Source: Clostridiales bacterium (lineage in GTDB: Bacteria > Bacillota > Clostridia > Oscillospirales > Oscillospiraceae). From it: a stretch of DNA of 41,465 nucleotides. The number at the start of each line of letters is the position of its first letter. Position 1 is the stretch's first letter. Made by a program: the position numbers and the translations under genes. The notes under the pieces are model-generated. The model ran no database searches and was not told the origin of the DNA. It saw only the letters and a program-made list of their open reading frames with translations. This document shows positions 33,063 through 39,768 of the stretch, in pieces. The stretch spans positions 17,973 to 59,437 of the forward strand of contig JAHZGF010000064.1 in NCBI GenBank assembly GCA_019420945.1, in the 5' to 3' direction.

Positions 33063-33176
33063 TCAGCGGAAATGGCTATGGCCAAAAGGCATCTTGCCGG
33101 AAAAGTGGAGATACCCGGCGACAGCGGCTCCCAGTGCCGCCATAGATGCTATTGTGATCATTATTTTCTTCTTCAT
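33063..33176 (-). CDS. 37-residue membrane peptide
   Basis: A small frame too short for usual gene finding: basic start MKKKIMITIA, a hydrophobic helix (about 5-21, MITIASMAALGAAVAGY), then a short tail ending GHSHFR. GGGAGG lies 7 bases before the ATG, as good as that of its neighbours, and the gap between larger genes (33017-33279) is otherwise unexplained. It could be a small regulator of a membrane complex, an immunity or toxin-like peptide, or an entry-exclusion factor. None can be chosen from sequence alone. Confidence 0.62.
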   Translation of the reverse strand: MKKKIMITIASMAALGAAVAGYLHFSGKMPFGHSHFR

Positions 33177-33279
33177 TCACATTCCTCCCAATCATTGGAT
33201 CGTGTTGTTCAGGTCACCTGCATATCGAGGAGAGAATACGCCGCCAGCTTTACGCAGAGCAGTTCGGTTTCGTGGGGCA

Positions 33280-34401
33280 TCAGGAAAGCCCTTCCATCTC
33301 CATCGCCTGCGTTTCCTCAGCAAAGGGGCTGCTGCACCGGCGAATCAGGCCAAATTCCGTGCGCCGGACTCCGTCCTCCACCATGGCGTCCTCGCCCAGC
33401 TTCTCGAAATCCATATACCCGTCGATGGTATCGATCAGTTCATCATCGGCACCGATGCGCCGAAGGACCGTTTGCCCGTATTCATAGGCGTCCTCCGGGA
33501 TGCGCTCGTAGTCGTCCAGATTCATGGCATAGCGGAGCGCCTCCTGCATGGTCCCTGGCTGTTCCACAGAAAGAACCGACAGATATTTCAGCAGCTCACC
33601 ATCGTCACACTGCATCCCCTCAATGGCCCAGGCCAATTCGTTTGCGTCTTCCACGCAGACCCCTGTAGTGGGAATATGCTCGTCCATATAGGGAACAGAA
33701 AACGACACTCTGGTGATTGCTGCCTCGGCAAAACAATCGATGCCCAGTGTTCTTTTTACTCGCTCCAATTCCTCTTTCGTTGCCGGAAGGCAGACGATCG
33801 CTTGCGCCTTAGCGGAGGAGAGGTCGAGCTGGACCTTCGACTTTTTCTCTCTGACAAGCGCATCATCCTGCTTGCGGAGCACATAGCCTGCATGGGTATA
33901 GGCGCCGCCATGGTCGGCATAGTATTCTGCGCCGATCTTCGCAAAGTCCAGGTAGGGCCAGGCGGCTTCAGGGAATCTGGGATCGCCCTGAATCTGGCCT
34001 GCAACAGCGACATAACGGCCAAGTGTCACATCTGAATTGACATTGGGAATGAGGATGTAGTCCGGCACCTGTTCCGCCACACGAATCATATCACTCAGGT
34101 CATTGATGCTGCTGCCATCCAATGCGCCGGCATAGATGTTCCGTTCACGGGAGTCCATTTTGGCAATGATGCTGGAAAGCTGATTCAGCTGTGCAAGCTG
34201 CGTTCTGGAATCGGGGTCAAGCCCGCTGAGGTACGACGGCAGATTAGCGATCACGCTTTTGATCTCGACGATCTCTGTTTTGCCCGTTCTGCTGGCCTCA
34301 TCAAGCCGGCTGACCGCTTCTGTCATAGCGTCATGCGATGCGGGAAAATGGAGCGGGACAATGGCCGGACTGCCGCTTCGTTTCATGAAGAGTTGGATCA
34401 T
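33280..34401 (-). CDS. ArdA-like antirestriction protein, two modules
   Basis: A 373-residue acidic protein. Module 1: LNQLSSIIAKMDSRERNIYAGALDG ... ILIPNVNSDVTLGRYVA ... YLDFAKIGAEYYADHGGAYTHAGYV. Module 2: ANELAWAIEGM ... ALRYAMNLDDYERIPEDAYEYGQTVLR ... YMDFEKLGEDAMVEDGV. It has the same layout as the proteins at 29737 and 34398. The end AMEMEGLS is Met-rich but does not finish in Met. Start and previous stop overlap (ATGA), so it is co-translated with its paralogue. Confidence 0.75.
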   Translation of the reverse strand: MIQLFMKRSGSPAIVPLHFPASHDAMTEAVSRLDEASRTGKTEIVEIKSVIANLPSYLSGLDPDSRTQLAQLNQLSSIIAKMDSRERNIYAGALDGSSINDLSDMIRVAEQVPDYILIPNVNSDVTLGRYVAVAGQIQGDPRFPEAAWPYLDFAKIGAEYYADHGGAYTHAGYVLRKQDDALVREKKSKVQLDLSSAKAQAIVCLPATKEELERVKRTLGIDCFAEAAITRVSFSVPYMDEHIPTTGVCVEDANELAWAIEGMQCDDGELLKYLSVLSVEQPGTMQEALRYAMNLDDYERIPEDAYEYGQTVLRRIGADDELIDTIDGYMDFEKLGEDAMVEDGVRRTEFGLIRRCSSPFAEETQAMEMEGLS

Positions 34402-35597
34402 GCCATTCCCCCTATCTGAAAGTCCTGTTCCCGCTGATAGGCTTCTGCCGGGTCATCCGCCATCAGTTCCTCCAGACTCAGCGCACCCTGGTAGGCGATA
34501 TAGCCGCGGTCAGTAAACACGCCGGACTCCTGATCCATGTGCTGCAGGCCATACCGCTCGTAGTCATAGAACTCGTCCAGATTGGGGTCATACTCAAAAT
34601 GACCGGATTTCTGGATCATGTATTTTCCGTATTCCGCAGGGGTATGTGCGCCGGGGGCAAATGCAAAGAGATCCAGGTTTTCCGCCAGATGCCGGATCTG
34701 ACCGGCGCACTCCGGCTTGGCCATGCTGACTGCGGCCCCCAGCTTCTCACGGGCGTCATATGAAAGCTTGTCCATGACCAGCGCCAGCTCATTGAGCTCG
34801 TGTATGTTTTCGCACCGGAAGTCCAGTACCACATCCACTTCCTCGGGAAATGAGCTTTCACTCATCCAAAGACACCTATTCTCAGGCGCAATGCCGCTGC
34901 GCTGCATGGCGCGTTCAATCTGGCCTTTGGAGGCAGGGAGGTATATCCAGGTGACATTTTGGGTGTTCTCCGGTTCCTGTCGGGAAGATATTCCGATAGC
35001 GGTCAGATCGGCCTCATAGTGATAGCAGGGCAGGTGCTTTCCATCGTAGAGCTGCGAGAGCTGCATACCGTTGTCATAGACCACACCGTAGCGGGTGATG
35101 GTTCCCTCGTTGCCCTCAATCAGCAAGATGGCGGTTTCCTCTCCGTCCAACTGCTCCAGTTCCTCCATGCTGGCACACCCGCCATGGATGTTCATGTAGT
35201 GATCACGGCCAACCTCTTTCAAATTTGTGAAGTCCGTGATCACCGTTGCCTGCTGGCAGCAAAAGGTCAGGTTGATGAGATCCTTCATGCTGGTGAGCTG
35301 CAGTTTTTCGGCCATGGCCTGAAATTGCGAAAACTCGCCCACATCAAAGCTGTCCAGCCGCTTAGCCAGATAGTCCAGCTCGTCCAGATTGACCCTGGCA
35401 CCTTCCAGCCGATACAGCACAGGCCAGGCGCTGTCGAGTGCGTCCACATGGCAGTCGGCATCCGATACATGGCCGATTTCCAGTGACTCCAACAGCGCAA
35501 CGCAGTGGTCGTATTGATTTCTGGGAATGGGCAGGGGGATCGTCGCAACACCATATTCCGGGTGGTCGGCGTTGCTCAGAACTGCTTTCATGATCAA
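34398..35597 (-). CDS. ArdA-like antirestriction protein, two modules
   Basis: A 399-residue acidic protein. Module 1 is around 70-170 (LDELDYLAKRL ... FTNLKEVGRDHYMNIHGG). Module 2 is at the C-terminus (ELNELALVMDKL ... HLAENLDLFAFAPGAHTPAEYGKYMIQKSGHFEY ... YDYERYGLQHMDQESGVFTDRGYIAY) and gives the clearest ArdA match in the window. TTG start at 35597 overlapping the previous stop (TTGA); ATG at 35591 is an alternative. Ends QIGGMA. Confidence 0.78.
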   Translation of the reverse strand: MIMKAVLSNADHPEYGVATIPLPIPRNQYDHCVALLESLEIGHVSDADCHVDALDSAWPVLYRLEGARVNLDELDYLAKRLDSFDVGEFSQFQAMAEKLQLTSMKDLINLTFCCQQATVITDFTNLKEVGRDHYMNIHGGCASMEELEQLDGEETAILLIEGNEGTITRYGVVYDNGMQLSQLYDGKHLPCYHYEADLTAIGISSRQEPENTQNVTWIYLPASKGQIERAMQRSGIAPENRCLWMSESSFPEEVDVVLDFRCENIHELNELALVMDKLSYDAREKLGAAVSMAKPECAGQIRHLAENLDLFAFAPGAHTPAEYGKYMIQKSGHFEYDPNLDEFYDYERYGLQHMDQESGVFTDRGYIAYQGALSLEELMADDPAEAYQREQDFQIGGMA

Positions 35598-36289
35598 TTT
35601 GCATCACCTTTCTTTTTCTCAAAATTCAAAATCGCATCACCGTACTTGGCCAGAAGCAGAGCGCAGATAATCAGGTGGAACGCCTCATCTGTGACCAATT
35701 CGGGGGATGCGAGATCGGCAATGGTAATGTTTTGGCTGCCGGTGGAAATGGCTTTGGCCGCCTGATAAACGCTGTAAAGCTCCGGCTGGATGCCGGCCAG
35801 CCGGAGGGACTGGAAATCAAATCCGCAGGCATCAAACTTCCAGATCATCCTGCGCCAGATATCGTCGTAGGCTGTCAGGAGAAACAGTGCGGCCTGGTTG
35901 CGCTGCGACAATCGGCGGCAACGTGTTCGCCAGTGCATCCAACGGCTACGGTGTTCGTCAGAATGGAAGGCTTGCAGAGGATATGGGTAGATCTCCTGTG
36001 CCAACCGTTTCCAAAGCCTCATTCTCAGCTTGCCACGGAGGCAGTCCTCAATTACTTTCGCAAGGCTGAGCGACCCGGTCTCGATTCGTTCCCCCAGGCA
36101 AGTGCATTCACACAGCGGGCAGGGATTTTCCTTTGAGTAGTTTGTGCAGTACTGGCAATCGACATCTTCAGACTGATAGTGAAATGTAGGTCGGCGTAGG
36201 CCGTGACCTCTGGGCTTGAAATGGGGCGGGGTCATCATCATCTGCTCCATCTGGTATAAGGGGGTATCTCTCATGAAGTAGCGCGTCAT
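35594..36289 (-). CDS. Cys-rich zinc-ribbon-like accessory protein
   Basis: A 231-residue protein. A Met-rich N-terminus (MEQMMMTPP) is followed by a cysteine cluster, CQYC then CPLCECTC (about 45-64), suited to bind zinc. A helical basic region follows (RSRWMHWRTRCRRLSQRN). I recall similar proteins next to ArdA-like genes in Clostridial elements but no function. It could bind nucleic acid. AAAGGAG lies 10 bases before the ATG; the terminator at 36314-36354 lies upstream. Confidence 0.68.
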   Translation of the reverse strand: MTRYFMRDTPLYQMEQMMMTPPHFKPRGHGLRRPTFHYQSEDVDCQYCTNYSKENPCPLCECTCLGERIETGSLSLAKVIEDCLRGKLRMRLWKRLAQEIYPYPLQAFHSDEHRSRWMHWRTRCRRLSQRNQAALFLLTAYDDIWRRMIWKFDACGFDFQSLRLAGIQPELYSVYQAAKAISTGSQNITIADLASPELVTDEAFHLIICALLLAKYGDAILNFEKKKGDAN

Positions 36290-36313
36290 GGGTGGTGTGC
36301 TCCTTTCGGTGAA

Positions 36314-36354
36314 ATAAAAAAGCGCCGGAGTCTTATTTCTAAAACTCCGGCGCT
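36314..36354 (-). terminator. Intrinsic terminator after the first module gene
   Basis: AGCGCCGGAGT (36321-36331) pairs perfectly with ACTCCGGCGCT (36344-36354). On the minus strand TTTTTTATT follows. It separates the 36362-37054 gene from the rest and may set a transcript gradient. Confidence 0.88.
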
Positions 36355-36361
36355 CGGTGTA

Positions 36362-37054
36362 TTACATGGTCAGTTCCTGGCTTTGAGAATCCAAGGAGTG
36401 CTGCTCCTGCTCTCGCATGCGCTCCAGGATGTTGGGCATTCCACGTAGGATCTGTTCCTGAACACTTTTAATGCATTGTTCCTGGTCGACAGTCAAATCA
36501 ACTCCGGCATCCAGTGTGTCGGTGCAGCATCGATAGATTTCGGTGAGCTGTGCTTCGTTAAAAATCAGCTGTTTGGAGACGAGACCGGCACGGATGGCGA
36601 AGTCCTGCTTGGCTCCCGTATAGTTATCCTGAAAGTAATGGCCTTGGTTGAGACCTGTGCGGTCACAGCTCCAGTCCCATGTGACGAAATGGACGCCAAG
36701 CCGGGTGGGGTGGGCAGCCAGCACTGTGCCGTTGAAGTCGGCCAGCAGGCGGTAGTCGCCGGTCAGGCTTTGGGCCTGCAGGGGCGGAGCCTGTTCCAGC
36801 AGCGTCATGTACTCCCGCACTGTGCAGGCCAGATCAGTGACTCGCTCACAGGCTCGTTCCCGTTCCGCCGTTGCCACATCCTCCTGCCAGTAGCGAACCC
36901 CTCCGCCCTCTGTGATCCGGCAGAGGGGGAGACCATCCCATTCCACCGGGAGAAGATCATCCTGCTCCGGCTGCGTGGTGAAGCCTTCCCGGCCAAGCAC
37001 CGTGCAAAGTTCTCGGTAAAATTGTTCTCTATCCATCTTGTTGTGATGCTCCAT
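36362..37054 (-). CDS. Conserved first gene of the module, unknown function, Met tail
   Basis: A 230-residue protein without membrane segments. FYRELCTVLGREGFTT, a VEWDGLPLCRITEGGGVRY strand pair, EYMTLLEQAPPL, and GTVLAAHPTRLGVHFVTWDWS followed by GHYF are recognisable features of a conserved element protein I cannot name. It ends QSQELTM. GGAGGTC is spaced 8-9 bases before the ATG. It is bounded by terminators on both sides, so it can be expressed alone and may be an early gene. Confidence 0.7.
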   Translation of the reverse strand: MEHHNKMDREQFYRELCTVLGREGFTTQPEQDDLLPVEWDGLPLCRITEGGGVRYWQEDVATAERERACERVTDLACTVREYMTLLEQAPPLQAQSLTGDYRLLADFNGTVLAAHPTRLGVHFVTWDWSCDRTGLNQGHYFQDNYTGAKQDFAIRAGLVSKQLIFNEAQLTEIYRCCTDTLDAGVDLTVDQEQCIKSVQEQILRGMPNILERMREQEQHSLDSQSQELTM

Positions 37055-37094
37055 CAGAAAGACCTCCAGTCATTTCAATTTATACGCCCGCGCA

Positions 37095-37130
37095 AATAAA
37101 AAAAGCCGCCACCTGAATATAGGTGACGGC
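37095..37130 (-). terminator. Leader terminator upstream of the first module gene
   Basis: Arms 37105-37114 and 37121-37130 form a 10-bp stem with one G-U pair on the minus strand, followed by TTTTTTTATTT. It lies 40 bases upstream of the 37054 start, so it could act as an attenuator of the module or end a transcript coming from the right. Confidence 0.82.
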
Positions 37131-37142
37131 CACAGAACTTCA

Positions 37143-37187
37143 GAACGAAGTGGATTGTACTACATTTTGGTACAATCCACTTCGTTC
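37143..37187. repeat. 18-bp perfect inverted repeat, partner of 229-265
   Basis: GAACGAAGTGGATTGTAC and its complement flank a 9-base loop ending TTTTG. The inner 14 bases match the left-end repeat at 12 positions. It lies upstream of the first leftward gene, where an operator or origin element would be expected. I see no convincing promoter in 37188-37344, which is AT-rich at first and has no gene. Confidence 0.72.
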
Positions 37188-37344
37188 ACAAAAAATTAAC
37201 AAAATATTTTTTGGAGAACACGAATTATTTCCGTATTTTCACCTCGAAAGCGGGCTGAAAAGCGCCGGGATTTAGTTCAAGTCCTCACCCCATAGGGGAA
37301 AGGCCGGATGATATCTTTTTCTTGTGCAGTAAAATTTGGACACG

Positions 37345-37380
37345 AAAAAAGCCCGGAAACCGCATGGTTCCGGGCTTTTT
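37345..37380. terminator. Bidirectional terminator next to the tRNA fragment
   Basis: GAAAAAAGCCCGG and CCGGGCTTTTTC arms, with A- and T-runs on both sides, form a stable hairpin. On the minus strand it follows the tRNA 3' end by about 30 bases, the usual arrangement for a tRNA gene terminator, so this flank was probably chromosomal originally. Confidence 0.85.
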
Positions 37381-37410
37381 CGGTGCGATATCTTTTTTGG
37401 TCGCACAATG

Positions 37411-37457
37411 TGGTTGCGGGAGGAGGACTTGAACCTCCGACCTCCGGGTTATGAGCT
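37411..37457 (-). pseudogene. 3' half of a tRNA-Met (CAT) gene, candidate attachment site
   Basis: Read on the minus strand it holds anticodon loop CTCATAA, anticodon-stem 3' strand CCCGG, T arm GGAGG-TTCAAGT-CCTCC, acceptor strand TCCCGCA and the ACCA end. The 5' half is missing: upstream bases do not pair with the anticodon stem. A lone tRNA 3' end is the usual trace of integration by a tyrosine integrase. Which element it belongs to is open, since the leftward module is on one side and the recombinase locus on the other. Confidence 0.8.
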
Positions 37458-37682
37458 GTCGTCTGTTTGTCCGTCCGCTGCGTTTCGAGGCTTTCCGGGT
37501 ATTTTTAGGCCCAAAACCCGAAGGTTGTGTGCTCTCTGCTCCAACCCTGTTTTTCCGGTTCTGGGTCAGATTTTGGGTCAATGAAAAAGAGTATTCATAC
37601 AGCTGATTTTGTTTAGGAGTTCTTCGTAAAATCCCCCCGATTGGGTAAAATAAGAAGGATTTTATCCAAAGGAGAGCGAGAA

Positions 37683-38528
37683 ATGGAACATCGGATTATG
37701 ACCAGAGAGGCACTGGAGGCGTTTGCCCGGGCGCTGTTGGAGCAGGAGCGCAGCTCGGGTACCATTGAGAAGTATTTCCGGGACGTAAGGGCGTTTACTG
37801 TCTGGCTGGGCGGGGCGGAGGTGACCCGGGAGCGGGCAGCTGCCTGGCGGGACGATCTGCTGGGGCGGGGATACGCCCCGGCAACTGTCAACTCCATGGT
37901 GGCGGCGGCCAATCAGTTTTTCGCCTTTCAGGGCTGGGAGGATTGTAAAATCAAGGCCCTGAGGCTCCAGCGGAAGCTGTTCCGGGACGACCGGCGGGAG
38001 CTGACCCGGGAGGAGTATGAGCGCCTCTTAACCGCTGCCCACTCTCTGGGCCGGGAGCGGTTGGCTCTGCTGCTGGAGACTATCTGCTCCACGGGCATCC
38101 GGGTGAGCGAGGTGAAGTATATCACCGTGGAAGCGGCCCGGGCCGGAAAGGCGGAAATCGCCCTGAAGGGCAAGCTGCGCACCATTCTGCTGCCCGGAAA
38201 ACTGTGCCGGAAGCTGAAAAAGTACGCCAGGGCGCAAAAAACCGCCTCCGGTGAGATCTTCCTCACCAGAAGCGGAAAGAGCCTGTCCAGACGGCAAATC
38301 TGGGCGGAGATGAAGCGGCTGTGCAAAACGGCCGGGGTGGCCCCCAGCAAGGTCTTTCCCCACAACCTGCGGCACCTGTTCGCCCGGACATTTTACCGGG
38401 TGTGCCGGGACGTGGTGAAGCTGGCCGACGTGCTGGGACACAGCAGTGTGGAGACCACCAGAATTTATCTGATCTCCACCGGAGCGGAGCACATCCAGAT
38501 CCTGCGGAAAATGCGCTTGATCCTATGA
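37683..38528 (+). CDS. XerC-like tyrosine recombinase, catalytically complete
   Basis: A 281-residue recombinase with an N-terminal SAM-like core-binding domain (about 5-90) and a C-terminal catalytic domain. All active-site residues are visible: R140 (STGIRVSEV), the hairpin lysine (K162 or K164), H227 and R230 (FPHNLRH), H253 (LGHSS) and nucleophile Y262 (TTRIYL). AAAGGAG lies 7 bases before ATG 37683; the frame extends upstream but without a site. The gene ends 2 bases before an inverted repeat flanking a promoter-bearing segment, so it most likely flips that segment. Its small size differs from typical element integrases. A modest promoter TTCGTA-N17-TAAAAT lies upstream (near 37629-37657). 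Confidence 0.92.
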   Translation: MEHRIMTREALEAFARALLEQERSSGTIEKYFRDVRAFTVWLGGAEVTRERAAAWRDDLLGRGYAPATVNSMVAAANQFFAFQGWEDCKIKALRLQRKLFRDDRRELTREEYERLLTAAHSLGRERLALLLETICSTGIRVSEVKYITVEAARAGKAEIALKGKLRTILLPGKLCRKLKKYARAQKTASGEIFLTRSGKSLSRRQIWAEMKRLCKTAGVAPSKVFPHNLRHLFARTFYRVCRDVVKLADVLGHSSVETTRIYLISTGAEHIQILRKMRLIL

Positions 38529-38530
38529 GA

Positions 38531-38798
38531 CAAAATTAGTGTTCCGACATATCATCGGGTCAGAACACCTCTCATTTACATATAACCGAGGCTATTGTAG
38601 CATGCCCGGTTCCATTTTTCAAGAGAAATTCCCTAATTTTGGGCACGAAAAAACAGCCGCATGAACGTGATTTTTCATGCCGGCCGGTTTTTGCGCCCTT
38701 TTTGCCGTCCGGAGCCGTTTTCCGGCGGCGTCCCGGCGGGCAAACCGCCCCAACAGAACAGGAGATCCCCTGGTGCCGTATGCAGAACACTAATTTTG
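38531..38798. promoter_or_regulatory. Candidate invertible promoter segment (inverton)
   Basis: Perfect 14-bp inverted repeats CAAAATTAGTGTTC (38531-38544) and GAACACTAATTTTG (38785-38798) enclose 240 bases. They fit exactly between the stop of the active recombinase and the ribosome binding site of the next gene. The segment carries one strong promoter, now pointing left. A partial repeat CTAATTTTG occurs inside at 38633-38641. This is the structure of tyrosine-recombinase phase switches. Confidence 0.75.
38594..38622 (-). promoter_or_regulatory. Near-consensus sigma-A promoter inside the invertible segment
   Basis: On the minus strand: TTGAAA, a 17-base spacer, TACAAT. Both boxes match consensus in 5 of 6 positions. 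In this orientation it points left into the 3' end of the recombinase gene (antisense). After inversion it would lie about 75-80 bases upstream of the 38818 start. Confidence 0.72.
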
Positions 38799-38817
38799 CC
38801 TACAGCGCGAAAGGGGG

Positions 38818-39702
38818 ATGAGGACCTTGGAGGCGTTGTTGGACCCGGTGGTGAGGAACCGCCGGACTGCCCCGCCTCGGGCGGGACCTCCGGGCCTGAG
38901 GCTGACTCAGGAGGACCTGGAGGCATATGTGGACAGCCTGAAGCGCAAGGGCCGGGTAGAGGGCACATTGCAGACCTACCGAAGGAACCTGGAGTTCCTG
39001 TATCAGGACCTGCCGCCGGATAAGACAGTCTGGCCGGGCACGCTGGCAAAGTGGCAGCAGCAGCTGCTGTCCAAGGAGTATTCCTCCCGCACGGTGAATA
39101 CCCGCATGTCCATTGCCAACGGACTGGTGGACTTCTTAGGCCGCAGGGACCTGCAGTACGTGGGGTTCCTGGAGACAGACGATGTGCAGCCCGAGCTGAC
39201 GCGGACCGAGTATCTGCGCCTGCTCACCACCGCCCGGGCCCTGGACAAGGAGCGCCTGTACCTGCTGGTAAAGCTCTTCGGCTGCACTGGCATTCCTGTG
39301 CAGGAGCTGCCCCGGGTCACGGTGGCCGCGCTCTCTGAGCGCTGCATCACCGTCCGCAGCAGCGGAACTGTCCAGCTGCTCCACCTTCCCGACTTTCTGC
39401 GGAAGGAATTGCAGGCTTATGCACGGCGAGAGGGGATCGCGTCCGGTCCTCTGTTCCGCACCAAGAGCGGAAAGCCGCTGAGCCGCACGGCCGTCACGGA
39501 CAGCTTGAAACAGCTGTGCCGGGACGCCAGAGTCCCTGAGGAGAAGGCCAACCCCCGCTGTTTGAAGCGGCTGTGGCAGAGCACTCAGGACGGCATTCGC
39601 GCCCAGATCGACCTGCTGGTGGAGCAGGCCTATGACCGGCTGATGGAGACGGAACAGCTCGCCGTCGGCTGGGATATAGGTAAGGGGGTGAGTGACGTGT
39701 GA
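38818..39702 (+). CDS. Tyrosine recombinase paralogue lacking the catalytic residues
   Basis: A 294-residue protein that aligns with the upstream recombinase over its whole length with a constant 20-residue offset (shared: TVNTRMSIAN/TVNSMVAAAN, LTRTEYLRLLTTA/LTREEYERLLTAA, TKSGKPLSR/TRSGKSLSR). The active site is gone: R140 becomes P160 (CTGIPVQEL), H227 becomes R247, R230 becomes K250, and the GH...Y end is replaced by an unrelated helix. It cannot cut DNA by the normal mechanism, so it may bind the repeats and control direction or frequency of inversion. AAGGGGG lies just before the ATG, 20 bases beyond the right repeat. Confidence 0.82.
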   Translation: MRTLEALLDPVVRNRRTAPPRAGPPGLRLTQEDLEAYVDSLKRKGRVEGTLQTYRRNLEFLYQDLPPDKTVWPGTLAKWQQQLLSKEYSSRTVNTRMSIANGLVDFLGRRDLQYVGFLETDDVQPELTRTEYLRLLTTARALDKERLYLLVKLFGCTGIPVQELPRVTVAALSERCITVRSSGTVQLLHLPDFLRKELQAYARREGIASGPLFRTKSGKPLSRTAVTDSLKQLCRDARVPEEKANPRCLKRLWQSTQDGIRAQIDLLVEQAYDRLMETEQLAVGWDIGKGVSDV

Positions 39703-39715
39703 TGTGCTCTCCCCC

Positions 39716-39734
39716 GCCCCCGCGATTAGGGGGC
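39716..39734 (+). other. Small GC hairpin between recombinase paralogue and surface gene
   Basis: GCCCCC and GGGGGC enclose a 7-base loop; no T-run follows. It sits 17 bases before the AAGGAGG of the surface protein gene and could slow readthrough or protect the message. Confidence 0.45.
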
Positions 39735-39768
39735 AGCTACTTCAAACAGTAAGGAGGAAAATGGCAAA

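Noticed and set aside
37285..37581. 98-residue leftward frame across the tRNA fragment
   Set aside because: Its sequence is the translation of the tRNA 3' end, the terminator and the junction; no ribosome binding site and no plausible protein. The spurious VQVLLPQP pattern is typical of translated tRNA genes.
37683..38528. First tyrosine recombinase as the integrase of the conjugative module
   Set aside because: It is small (281 residues), XerC-like, on the other strand, beyond the tRNA fragment, and tied to an inverted repeat 2 bases after its stop. An inversion role explains the context better, though integration is not excluded.
39716..39734. GC hairpin before the adhesin as an intrinsic terminator
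   Set aside because: No T-run follows and the adhesin ribosome binding site lies close behind, so it is listed only as a hairpin.
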